From Ciona savignyi (lineage: Eukaryota; Chordata; Ascidiacea; Phlebobranchia; Cionidae): DNA of 64,000 nucleotides. Of the stretch, positions 1-12,600 are shown in pieces; positions within the stretch are counted from its first letter, which is position 1; each line of letters opens with the position of its first letter. Position numbers and translations under genes: made by a program. Below the pieces are notes generated by a model. That model searched no databases. It had not been told where the DNA came from and was given only the letters and a program-made list of their open reading frames with translations. The stretch lies in assembly GCA_000149265.1 (NCBI GenBank), contig CH003228.1, positions 258,826-322,825 of the forward strand. The letters are read 5' to 3'.

Positions 1-2093
1 TAGTGTTTAGGGCAGTGTTTAAATTAGTGTTTTAAGCTTTATATTTTATAGTTTTAATTAAAAATTATACAACTTTGTTTGTGGTGACACAAATTAGTAT
101 TACTGGCGTGGCGCAAAATTTAGGTTAAAAAATATTGGTGCAAAAATCCGGCGCACAGAAAACGAACTTTCCAATAGGGACCTAGCGGACCTGCACAAAA
201 TAAAGGGACCCTTTCAGACTGGATGCTTTATATGTCAATATTAGGATTGGGAAGTATGAAAGGGCTAACTGCTTAATCTGTGGATGTGTCATAGTCTTAA
301 AAATAATGCTTACTTGAATTGGCATTTGAAATCATAGAAGATTCATTTGGATCCAACCATATCTTGTTTTTGCCACATTTCATAACAGTGGCAGCCAGCC
401 TCTTCTGCAGTCTGAGAGTACTATGGAAATAAAAGAGATTAGTCAGATTCCGATAATTTTAACACGATTGTTTAGATGTTATAAAAAACACGTGATGGAC
501 ACGGACATCTAGCACCGATTTTATGTAAAAATGTATGGGTAAACAAGTGTGTTTATACATTAAAAAGCATTTAGTATTTAAATTCTTTACAAAAATGTTC
601 TCAATAAATATTAAATTAACCAAATAACCCGATTAAATTTACCTCATGACTGCTGTACTAGGGTGCTATGGAAAAAGACCCGGATGTTACAACAACATGG
701 GCACATGCTAAATTTCATAACGATTGATGCGAATGTAGTGTTACCACAAAAATTTGTTTAAAGGAACCCCCTTAATCAAACGCTTTTGTATGAAATGAGA
801 TCTATTTCCGAGGTAAATATATTTTTACTGGGGCTTTATATTATGGCTAATCGTTAGACTACTTTATTTTCACAGTAGTGTGTCCGAAGCTATTGCACGG
901 TTAGCCCCCCGCTTTGCAGAAGGGTTGCACGTTAGAAACCGGCCCCTAGCTAGTTGGTTATGTCCTCGGCAATGCACTTAACGAACATGGCCTCAACCCA
1001 GTGGATTAACGGGTTATACCAAAATTTAAGAAACTTGGCCAAACAAAAACAGGGTCCTATTTTCCACGCGGTAGTCAGAAACACACGGGTTATGTAATAA
1101 CGTGTCACATTGTTGTATCGTTATAATTTATGAAGTTTCACTAAGCACAAAAATAAGCCGTTGATATTTTTTTTTGTAATTAGACATTATAAGATGGTAA
1201 ACATGTATTTATCACCCAGGGCAGGAAATGCAATAAGCGTTGCACTGCCAAATATTATAGGCATATTACAACGTGACAAACATTTGGCTTGCGAGAGCTA
1301 TGTGATGTTAAGAAAAACGCATTGCTGTTAGATTAGACAAACTTTTTATTTCAGTAAATTCCGTGTTCACACAAGCGCTCACGAATCAGCGCACCTTTGG
1401 TATAGCCTATTTCATAAATTGACTCGCAGGCGTACGCTCAGTATGAAGAAACAAACAACAGTCCAACATACCGCAAGGGGGTGTGGAGACACTATTTTTT
1501 TCGCAAAGCTAAAATCGGTTGTGTGGAATAAATGTACTTATTGATTTCGGTAAAACAATCGATTGAAATGACGAGCCCAACATGTGCCTATCTGCGGGAA
1601 GAGCGTTCTCGTGTGATTCTTTTTTATTGTGCTATAAAATCAAACGCATAGATATATAAATTTCTTTTAAATATCTATGAACAAACGTTAAAGGCAACAC
1701 AATAAGTCAATAAGTATTTTCCCAGACACCCAGATATCATCTAATGTTAAAAAGGTTGCTTCATGTACTTTAACCAGAAATCTACATTGCATTTTTACTT
1801 CTTGGATTTTGTCGGTCTCCATACGGACATATGATTAGTTTGACGACTTATAATACTGATTTTCCTTGTCGGATGTTCTACTTTTTTGAACAATATTTAT
1901 GACATAATATTAATTACCACGAAAACGAGTCTGTAATTAATGAGAAAAGTAAACCGGTAATTGACAAAACCTACCTTCAGAACGCGGGTTAAATATTTTC
2001 GGATATGACGTAATACTTGGCTTCAAACGACGATCACCAAATTTACATGAGCTGTTTCTTGGTAAAGTGAAAATTTAATATATCATTACCAGT
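1..2093. other. Upstream intergenic region of the hnRNP gene
   Basis: AT-rich sequence with no supported coding exon on either strand. It carries a decayed SINE-like relic near 899-1034. Just before the hnRNP start codon there is an acceptor-like CAG (around 2089-2091), which could be a trans-splice or leader-intron acceptor. No core promoter motif is convincing. Confidence 0.6.
899..1034 (+). mobile_element. Degenerate tRNA-derived SINE-like relic
   Basis: Order and wording match the body of the SINE-like family best seen at 53558-53855: a GGTTGCA/AGAAAC stretch resembling a B box, then CTAGCTAGT, GTCCTCGG, and an ACCCAGTGGATTAACGGGTT-like block. It is strongly diverged and lacks the 3' CCTAT tail. 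Confidence 0.45.
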
Positions 2094-5000
2094 ATGGCTG
2101 ATAGCAGATATGTTGTTCGTCTTCGTGGGTTGCCATGGGCTGCAACTGATCATGAAATAACCCAATTTTTAAATGTGGAAATTGCTAACGGAGAGGAAGG
2201 AATACGGAGGTTGGTTTTTACTCGTAACTACAGTCATCATTCATTTGAGTCTAAGTATTACGCGCAAAGTCGTGGCAGTAATTGTTTGTTCTTTGAAATT
2301 GCCATTAATTTTATAAATTTTTAATTAATGTGGAAAGCACTATTTAACATTTAAATTTCAGAGTATATACCGATGATCAAAAGCCAAGTGGTGAAGCATT
2401 TGTCGAAGTTTTGTCGGAAAATGACATGCAAACTTGCTTTGAAAAAGACCATAATCTTATTGGAAAGCGATATATAGAAGGTAAGATTTCACCTTTAATT
2501 TTTTAAGCAATTTCTATTGTTGTATTTCTTGCGATACAAATGTGAGGCACAGTTTATTTTTTATATTTCTATATAGGCCTAATACCTTTACCGAATTGGA
2601 TCAAATATTTTACAATCTTCCTAGTGTTCCCATCAAGTGTAAAAGAAATGGAGTACATTCTCGGACCAAGAGATGGGCCAGAGGAGAACCCAACTTATGT
2701 TGATGCAGCGGTTAAATTGCGCGGCCTTCCATTTCAGTGCTCTAAGGAAGAAGTTGCCCAGTTTTTCTCAGGTGGGTAATGTAGTGTATGTAATTATTAC
2801 TGATTTTTCGACACATTGATAAATCAAAAGGGGATAAACATGAATATCACGGGGATAAACATGAATATCCTATATCCTATCCAAAAGTACAAAGCAATTT
2901 TTTAATTTTAATCATTTTTATATAAAAAATTTTTAGCGTTTTATTAAAGAAGAGCTGGGCTAAAACAAAACAGTAGTATGTGTTCTAACCTTACTTTAAT
3001 GAAGTGTCTAGTGGGCCGGGAGGTGGGGCAACCACTAAACATGCAGAAATTTATATTGCGTTGCCAAGTGGTGGGTTGGTTGGGATGTGAAGGGCGCAAG
3101 TGGTTAAATTGTTATTGTTCAAATTACGTTGCACAAAAGGGTTGGATATCGTGCCAAATGGGATCACGCTACCGTTAGATGACCATGGGAGGAGCACGGG
3201 GGAGGCTTTTGTTGAGTTTCGGTCGTCTGATTCGGCCGACAAAGCTTTGGGAAAACATAAAGAGAAGATTGGGCACAGGTGTGTGGGGTTAGGGCGGTTT
3301 TGTGGGGGGCTTTGTGGAGGTAAGTCTTCCAGGCCTTTACTCGATCCCGAGATTACTTAAATCACCTTAACATCATTGTTTTTGCTGGATTTAGAAAAAT
3401 AGTTTTTAAAAGCAACGAATATATGTGAATAGTTTGCACAATGTAACTTTAAAAATGTATTTTCTAAGTATAATCCATTTTTTTTATTTTGTCTACTTCG
3501 TAAAACAAATTTAAAAAAAGATAAACAGCATGTTGAGAGAAGAAATTTTTAACAAGGTTTGTAGGTAGCGATGGGAACTAAAGTAAGTTCTGCTGGTTAG
3601 ATGCCAGACTTTCTACAACATCTATGAACTAATATTTAATCCTTATCGTAGGTATATAGAAATTTTTCGGAGTTCGAAACGTGATGTGCGAGTAGCACGC
3701 GGAGAGTGGGTTGAAGAAGACCGGGGTCCCTGGGGCAAACGTCCGGGCCCTTATGATCGCCCTGTGCGTGGAGTTCGGGGTATGAGGGGTCAGCGGATGG
3801 CACGCGGTGCTCCAAGGTACACTGGAGGTGAGGAAGTATATTGTCTTAAAACAACAAGTGATTTTTTATCAAAACTGATACCGGTACTTTCTAAGTTTTG
3901 TTCCCCAAATTCCATAAAGCATACCAGGATGCGAGATGTTTTTCTTTGAAATGGTTTTAATAAAATCTTCAGATAACAAGTGGATGTTACGGAACAACGT
4001 ATGATAAAAACACATTGGCATCATATATTTTCACTGTCACCATGTTGGTTGCAATACAACTTGTTTAAATTGTAAATTCCCGATCAAATATACCCGATAC
4101 CATTAAGGGAGAAGGCTAACCTCAAGCTGAGAAAGTTTTTGATTGTAATGCACTGCGATCACCAGGTTATGGAGATGGAGATTTTTATGAAGAAGATAGC
4201 ATGGAGAACAATGGGAGCTGGAGAAATTGGCGGGGAAGAGGTCGGGGTGGAATGAAGGTAGAACATTTGGACAAACCGGTACAAATTCTAATGCTTAGTA
4301 TACAATAAACACCTACCTAGATCCACATTTTAAGTTGAAAAGTTATGGCATAAAACTTATTATATTAAGATGATCACAAGAAGGTGATTATTTGTTATAT
4401 TGCTCATCTTAGTTTGAAGTGTTGATCAAGGTTTTCACTGCAGGCTTATGATGGACGCAATCAAAACTCCGTTGGGTATGGAAACTACGGAGGAGGGAAT
4501 TATGGTGGAGACAATTATGGTGGGGACAATTTTGAAGAAGGGTATTACCAAGACGAGTACAATGAAGAATATTACGAAGAGGAAAATGTGCCGGCACCTC
4601 CATCCTCTTTCATTGTTCGCATGCGTGGTCTGCCATTTAAATGCACCGAACAGGAGATTTTCAATGTATGTTTCGTAGCAGCAGGTTTTTGCTTATTTGG
4701 GTTGATCAAACGCGTCTTTATTATTAAGCTAAAGGATCCCAGTATAATTGATTAGTAAACCTACATTAATATTTTGAACCCTGTTCCAAATAGTATTTTA
4801 TTAGTATTTATTTTCAATGTATAGTCTTTTCATTCAATGTTTTAGAATTAATCTGCTAATGTCTATATTGTAATAATTTTTCGTAAAAATCAACTGCTTC
4901 AGTTTTTCTCGCCGATTGTGCCAGTGCGTGTGCGGCTGGAATATGGAGATGATGGTAGAGTGAGTGGGGAAGGAGTTGTCAGCTTTGCTTCCTACCAAGA

Positions 5001-5741
5001 TGCAGAAGCTGCTATGCAGAAGAACAAAGAGCGAATACGTTAGTATTGCAATACGGAAGATCCATGTGTTAAAGTTGTGTGTACAACCCATAAGAACCCA
5101 CTGAGATACAACTTATGTCCAGAGAACTCTCAGTAATATAGGAGACTAATAACAAGTGGATTTGTTGCATTATATTTTTAACCTAAAGACACACCAATAC
5201 TCTCTTGTCTTTATTTTATATAAATGACCACCTGGCCCTCTTTTTTTAATTTTGTTTGCAAAACAGTTATTTCTGCCCTGACTCAGTTAGGGAAACTAAT
5301 TCTATTATTTAGGGAAAATAAATGTATTTAACTCACTCTTATGTTTTACAAAAATGTACATGATTTCAATTGCAGAGCACCGGTACATTGAGCTATTCAT
5401 GCGAGGAAATCAGAGGGGAGGATTTCGAGGTGGGAGGCCAATGAGGGGGGGATCTCGTGGAAGAGGTGGGTGGTGTGTTTTAGCTCTTCTAAATTAATAG
5501 AATACAAGGTATTTTTCATTATTTGTGAACTTTTCATATAGGGCAACACAATTTTTTTTTAATATGACTGACAATACTGTTTTTGTTGTACAAAATATAT
5601 GTTTTTAACTAAAAATTAAATAAATTTTAAGACAGTTTTTTCTATGTGTATGTACTCAACTGGCATGGTTAAGAAACTTTAAATGTCAATAAATAAATAA
5701 ATTATCCATTTTTTCTAGGTGTAGCAGGATACAGATACTGA
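2094..5741 (+). CDS. HNRNPF/H-like: hnRNP F/H-family RNA-binding protein
   Basis: Ten coding exons: 2094-2209, 2362-2480, 2625-2771, 3140-3278, 3652-3827, 4166-4257, 4444-4665, 4903-5038, 5376-5465 and 5719-5741. They sum to 1260 nt (419 aa plus stop). All junctions are GT-AG and in frame. Three quasi-RRMs each open with an RGLP motif (RGLPW, RGLPFQ, RGLPFK), the hallmark of the hnRNP F/H/GRSF1 group, and RRM1 and RRM2 continue with a G-E-A-F-V-E strand. An acidic, Gly-Tyr-rich linker with GNYGG and GDNYGG repeats separates RRM2 from RRM3, and the tail is RGG-rich. Vertebrate family members bind G-tracts and regulate splicing and polyadenylation in the nucleus; that role is inherited from the family. 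The ATG at 2094 is the first in frame and sits directly before RRM1. Which vertebrate paralogue (F, H1, H2 or H3) it matches cannot be decided here. Confidence 0.92.
2829..2882 (+). repeat. SINE 3' tail remnants in intron 3 of the hnRNP gene
   Basis: Two adjacent copies of GGGGATAAACATGAATATC are followed by a CCTATATCCTATCC run. This is the 3' terminus of the SINE-like family seen elsewhere in the window, here without any body. Confidence 0.6.
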
Positions 5742-6629
5742 ACTGAAGGTTCTGCACAAAATAACATTTACACAATGTGGTGTCGTAAACAAGCTCTATG
5801 TTTTGTTAATACGAGATAAAACTTTGTTCTTATCGTAAAATTCTTTGCGGTCAAAATTCAAAACGGCGATTACCAACACAAATGTTTTGTTCGCTGCGAT
5901 TTGTTTCCTGAAATAAACTGCAAAATTTGTAAATGTTGTAAATCTGCACACATAATAACTACTCTTTATTTCTTCATGGCTGTTTTTGAATGAATTTTTA
6001 AATTTAAAGACCTAATTTTTGGAAGTGAAGCTCTCTAAATCTATTGCACAAGGACGGAACTGTCAAGTCATTGGCTGGTTTTGGTCCCCAATCTTTTGGC
6101 TGCCCGCAGAGCACTAAATCTCTTGCGAATTAAGCTAACCGTATTGCCTGATTAAATGATTTTTAACTAGGCAGAGAAATAAATTAGGGTCACTCACTAT
6201 TATAATGCCCAACAACGTTCAGGTGATAGTTTAAATATGCAAACCCACAGCAAATTACGATCTGCTGTATGTTCTGCCAAATGGCCAGTATCCGTAATAT
6301 TGAGTTCATTTTGTTAGCATAACTTTTACAATAAACCTTGTGTTTGGTGTGATGGTTAAAAAATAAAATCTGTTTACTTCAAGTCCGGTGTGATCCGTCT
6401 TAAATGTATATAATTATTAATTGTAGCTTTATCTCTACAACAAATGAACATAATATTGACGACATTTTATTAATCTCATACAGGCAACTGTGCAAAGGAT
6501 ACTACATAAAGTGATGCTATGTTATAAAGGATACATAAATGCCTTTATATTGGCCTACTTAAATGTTTTAAATTGAGATAAAACCCACACGAATTTTATC
6601 TTTCATTGTGTAAACTTGAGTGTCTGTAT
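5742..6629. other. Convergent intergenic region
   Basis: The 3' ends of the hnRNP gene (+) and gene A (-) face each other here. Apart from the hnRNP 3' UTR and a candidate reverse-strand AATAAA near 6465-6470 for gene A, nothing coding is seen. Confidence 0.6.
5912..5917 (+). other. Polyadenylation signal of the hnRNP gene
   Basis: AATAAA lies about 170 bases after the stop codon at 5741, the expected place for the 3' end of this transcript. Confidence 0.6.
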
Positions 6630-9600
6630 CTACACTGGGACTTCGCATCCCTGGCCATATAGTCCAGCTGGACATAAACACACACACTCCCTTCCACCCT
6701 TGACAACCATCTGCCTTGCGTTGTTCCGGCATCTTCTGCCTCCATTATTGAACGAATTGCATCTGATCGGCTCAAACCTCTTCATAAAACTGACCAATGC
6801 AGCTTCCATATTTTTTCTCTTCTTGTTTCCCATAGTTATGCGAGAGTCAATCAGTTGAGATAGAGGAGCAATCTACAAGGGAAATGTATCAATTTTGGGA
6901 TATATCTGTAAGTGTTTTAAGATTTGACTGAATTATAAAGGTGCCAAAGGTTAGAATATGTAGCCATTGTTAGAGATAGGCCAGGATCTAGTATTGATTG
7001 ATATCTTTGCATAAATAACAGACTGGAATAAATATTTGAATCCAATTTGCTTTTAACTTAATCGATATTGGTCAGTCAATTCAAAAACATTTTAGTTGAA
7101 TTTAAAAATATTTAAATGTGCACCTTGTACTCAACAATGACCGGATGCCTAATGACAGAGTTTGTCCATTCAGTTAATGATTTTTCATCACTATTCACAC
7201 TGAGACTGGAAGCTAATTTTGTTTCTCCACCCAGAACAAATGAAAATGACTTAACGGCAGAATTGGTGAATGTTTTAGCTGAAAAACACGTAATTTAAAA
7301 TACTGATAAGATGGGATATTTGTTCATCCCCGTAAATGGGAAAACCAAGGGGGTTAACACACAGGCAATCGTCAGATCACCTTGCACCCACTGCTGGGTT
7401 ACCAGAATCCGCTTGCCCAACGACACAACTGACTAGCTAGTGACCAGTTTCATACCTGCGGCCCTTCAGCTGAAAGGTGACGCACTAACCCTTCAGACGG
7501 ATTTGTCGGACTGTTATTTTCAAACAATTCAAAGTTGAACTTACAATTTATATTGCACCTTGCGCTGGCCACGTCTTTACCAAGAAGTTTATTTTTTGCT
7601 TCATCCTCTAAACATTTCTTTTGTTCAACATCGGTTAAACCTAAAATCATTTTATGAAACATATATCGGTATAAATCTCAATGGTTGAGGTTCAATCACA
7701 CTACATTCAACCGCAGTTAGGTGGTTTAAACACAAAACACTCTTTAAATAAGTTCTGACAGTTGGGCAATAATCAAAGTCACTGGTAATGGCTCTTTTAA
7801 AGCTTATATTCCTGGTTGACGGTCAAATCTTGGTACTCACTCCTGTTAGAGTAGTTTTAAAGTCTAAACGACTATTTCATAGACAGAAGCTGTAACAGCT
7901 TCCGCAAATGGATAGAGCGCCAGTAATCTTTTAGGTTTTTCTTTTAGATGTATTTAAAAAATAAATAAAGATAAACTTTACCTGTGGTATTTAAGTCTGA
8001 TTTTCTGAACTTGTATATGAACTGGTATTTTCCTCCAAGAGAACCCTCAGTGTAATAATGTGTTCCATATTTCTCAATGAACCTCAGGTATTCAACTTTG
8101 TCATACCAGGAGTGCAACTCATTAAGATCTTGTTCAAAATTTCCATTAAGCAAAAGACCATCTTGCTTTAATCTGTTAGTTTCATATTGTTTACAGGCAC
8201 ACAAAACCAAAAATTTTACCATGTACAATACTTCTATCAACCTGCATGTAGTGACTTTTTTACAATTTATTAAATAATGAGATTTGGACATAAGTGGCTG
8301 TGTGTTATTTTGGACTCTGATAGCTTAGGACAGATCAGAGAATCTGTGGATCACTACCAAACAGTCTAATCACCAATTGTGTGGATCTTGGAACTGCACT
8401 TGGCTATCAAAGTTCAAAATAATACAATCGTTTAGTTAAGGTGTGTAAAAAGTCACATCTTGCTAGTCAGTAGAATTATTGACAGGGTAAAAGTTTTAAT
8501 ATAAAAAACACTAAATGGGATAGGTGAATCTACACAAGTCAAAGTATAATATGACAAGACGTCTTGTACAAAACCACAAATTGCCAGTAGATTGGTTTAA
8601 ACATGCAACTTTCTGACTGACATGCCAATACAGTAACCATTGTGACAGAAAGTAAAATAATATGTTTGGTTCCAAGTTCTTGTACTAATATTAAATTATT
8701 ATTTTTATTAGAAAGTGTAGAAAAAGGCCACTTAAATACAGCAACATATACTTTGTAACTGCCCATTTTATTTCACACTTAATAAAAAATGAATTTTACT
8801 AACTTGAATTGAGCAACCGTAAGTTCGTTTTTAACCGAGAAATACTTATAATCATCATCATATCCACCTTTTACCAACTTTTCAAATTTTGCATTGTTTC
8901 CCCCAGCTACATGTCCAACCAATTGGCTCATTTGGGTTACTTTAATAAAAAGAAAATGTCAGAGTGAGTGACAATCAGTAATACACAGGATAAAATAGAT
9001 ATTTACTATAATAAAATTTATTTTTTGATTAATCTTTTTTACTATTAGAGTAGGATATTCTGTTTAATCCCCATTAATAGAAAGACACCCGCAATCATGT
9101 TACCATACCCACCGCTGAGTTATTACAGTATGTTGTATTCGATTAAGAAGCATTGTAAGTTTAACACATGTATTATATACTGGGTTGATGTGATGATGAC
9201 GAAATCTAGGCCAATGCAGCAGCCATCAACTGGTTTCAATTTAACAACTTTTTGGCTTAGTGCCAACACTTCGAATAATAGAGCTTACCAGCCAGACATG
9301 CTCCTTTGGGACATTTATGTTACTCTGAACCAGTGTGGTTCCTCATGACAAATAAAGAAAACCTGATAATTTGTTTAATACATGAAAAATAGGAATCAAA
9401 TTTAAATTGAACAATGTATTCCTACTGAATAAAAATAAGCAAGGGACTTACATTGAACTGAGCTGTCCATATATTCTTGACGGTTCTTAAGATCATTCTG
9501 TATAGCTTCCATCACTGATTTTTCACTGTCATATGATGTGGCAATGAATGTTCCCACCGCTTTTACCTACAGTTACAAGCAGTTACAATTATCTTTTGTA

Positions 9601-12600
9601 AGTGTAACGGTAAAGATCTTAAAACAAAAAATATGGTAATTGGATTTTTGTTTCATACTTAATTTGCAGTTTTAAATTACATAAAATAATATTGTATGTT
9701 ATACTTAAGAACGATATGTTTGCACCTATTCAAAAAAGAATACGAATCCTACCAGAATTAGCAATTTACCTGGTAAGCAAAGCTGGCCACATTAAATGGT
9801 TGCCGGAAGTGCTGTTTATGATCTGCAGAGTACACACTGCTACAAATGCCGTTGTAGAGACTATTGTCTAACACTTCAGAAGAACGTTGTAAAGTTGATG
9901 CGTCAAACCTGGTTTTATGCATAATATTTGTGTAAATTTAATGGAATATATACAATTTTATAACAATTTAATAAAGCTATCAGTAATCAATTCCAATTTA
10001 TTTGTAGCATCAGATATTACACTAAAAAATTATTGAGTTATAGGCTGTGGATAGACTGCGTACAGGTACCACTGTTGGGAAAATCTAAATAAAACAGGAT
10101 AACAAATGCTATCCTACAATAGGATAGAATATTCATGTTTGTCCCCGTGAATTGGAAAACCAAGGGTAGTAACGGGCAATTGTCAGATCACCTCGCGTCC
10201 ACTGTCAGGTTACCGGAGCTATAGCAGTGTGTGGTGTATGATTTACATGTTCCTTTAATTTGGTAGAACCCATTAATCTGCTGGGTTAGGGCAATGTACG
10301 TTAAGTGCCTTGCCCAAGGACACAACCAACTAGCTAACAAGTTTCAAGCCGGTAACACTTCGACTGAAAGGCGGACACTAACCCGCTGAACTAAACTGCC
10401 AGGTTTGTTATTGATATTGAGTGTTTTAATATTTGATATTACTGGTACAACATACTTTGAATGATCTATTACATTATTCTGATGAATACGAGCATCTTAA
10501 AATACTCTCCAATGTATCTTAAATTACTTTTCCACATGCTATTTAGTGTTTCGCTCTGGGAAACAACTGGGTATCCGACCATTACCAACACATATAATCA
10601 ACTATTAGTCTATCAGACCAGCTATTTTAATCTTACTTTATTTTTGTAAGGTTAAAATTATTTTGATATAATATATACCCGTTACCCTTCCCCCCAATCA
10701 ACTGTATGTTTGGTATCGCAGAAAAAGTTTGGTTTCGTCCGCAAGGGTATTTCACATTTTTGCATTTCGATTCATCTGAAGAATCGCTACAATCTACATC
10801 TCCATTACAAACCAATACCTTCTTGACACATTCTCCATCTGCAAAACATGACTGTTAATGAACTTGTTGTACATATTAATGGGTAGAAAAAAGGGACATC
10901 AGATATATAATAGCTTTTGTGAACATTTGAGTCATTTTGGCAGAATGTTCCCTTATTTGTTCAGTTTTATATTCATGTGTGTTTTTAAAGTCACAACTTG
11001 CCTTTTTTGCATTTAAATTGCTTCTTTCCACATTTCTTCTTTTTACTTTTGCATTTTTTAAATGGAGTAGTACATGGTATAGAATCTTCTAGAGCTCCGT
11101 CACAAGATTTGCCACCAAACAAAGATGGTTGTTTAATAGTTCGATGTCTCAGCTAGTGGGCAAATGTTAACAAGTTTAAAGAGAAGATAGTATTCAAGAA
11201 AGTATTTACTGCCAAAAGTGTAAATTTGTGCACCTGGTTGGTAAGGGGTATTAATAGCAAAGTCATTTTTATGACACCTATAAAATGTGCTATTTACATT
11301 TTGTTTGCATCCTGTAAGGATAAAAAATAGTTGCCCACAAAAGAGTAAATATTAATTCTAAGAAAAAGGTTATTTACATGATTAGAGAAGGGCATTGTAG
11401 TTTATGTGCTAACATATTACCTGTTCCTTGCTTTGGCAACCACACTTTCCATATTCACTCCAGAAATTCCACTCACAATCTGTGGGACAAGGAGGATTGC
11501 ATTCGCGAGTTTCCGATTTCTCTGGACATGCTTTTCCACCACTAGATGGTGCTGTGTGAACAGTACGGGAGCGGGACTGCTTCCCAACTCCACAAAAAGT
11601 GCTGCATTTTGACCAAACCCCCCATCCATTAACCTGACATGAAGAGATATTTATTAAGACCATAATAACCCAATCAAATTATGAGATAGTTTTGTTTGGG
11701 AATTATTTTTATACTTTAGATTAAAATAAGCTAGACAACTCAAATAATCAAAAACGACATACAAAATACAGGAACAACTTAATGTACCTTACAATCTACA
11801 GGACAATGCCTATCCTCGCATTTAGCTGACTCTGTCTGTGAATCGCATCCTGTGTAGTAGGAGTTTTCTAGAACTTTCCGGGACCTCGTCTTGGTTCCAG
11901 AACAACTACAGGTTGACCATGCGCTCCAAGATGACATCTGCATTGACGCTTATATTTAACATAAGTCATTTTGCCAAACAAATTTGTAAAAATATAATTG
12001 TATGAGGCCAAAAGATTAAACGCTACCGGCGAAGCATGTGGCCTAACAAAGTATGTGTTGTTTAGTCATGTCTAGGGCAGTGTGAAGTCTACAGCATAGG
12101 TGATATAAACACAAAGTTTTAGATTTTTCCCAAAGCACACATTTTAAATCTAATATAATGATTTGGCTGTAAAAAAGAATGCATGCAATAAATAAAATAA
12201 AAATTAAAAAGTGACACAAATGTGCGAGTGGCTGTAATATAATCATAAAAATATTAGTTTTAAACTAACATGACCTTGCATGTACATTTAGAATTTGTGC
12301 AAGGTTTGGAATCCGTCAGTGCGGGACAAAGCTTTCCGCATGCACGCGGAGCCAATATTATTGTCCTAGACCTTGCTTGATTACCAGCTCCACATGTGCT
12401 ACTACACATGCCCCAAGAACTCCATGAAGAAACCTAAAAATTCATAAAGTAATTTCATGTAAATATAGTTTTAAGATTGTACTAGTTCTTTAATTTTACT
12501 TTTTATGTATTAATTATATTTGTTTTATTTAGACCAATTTATTATTTTAAACAATTTAGGGTTACAAGACACATAAATTGCTGATAACAACATTTATAGA

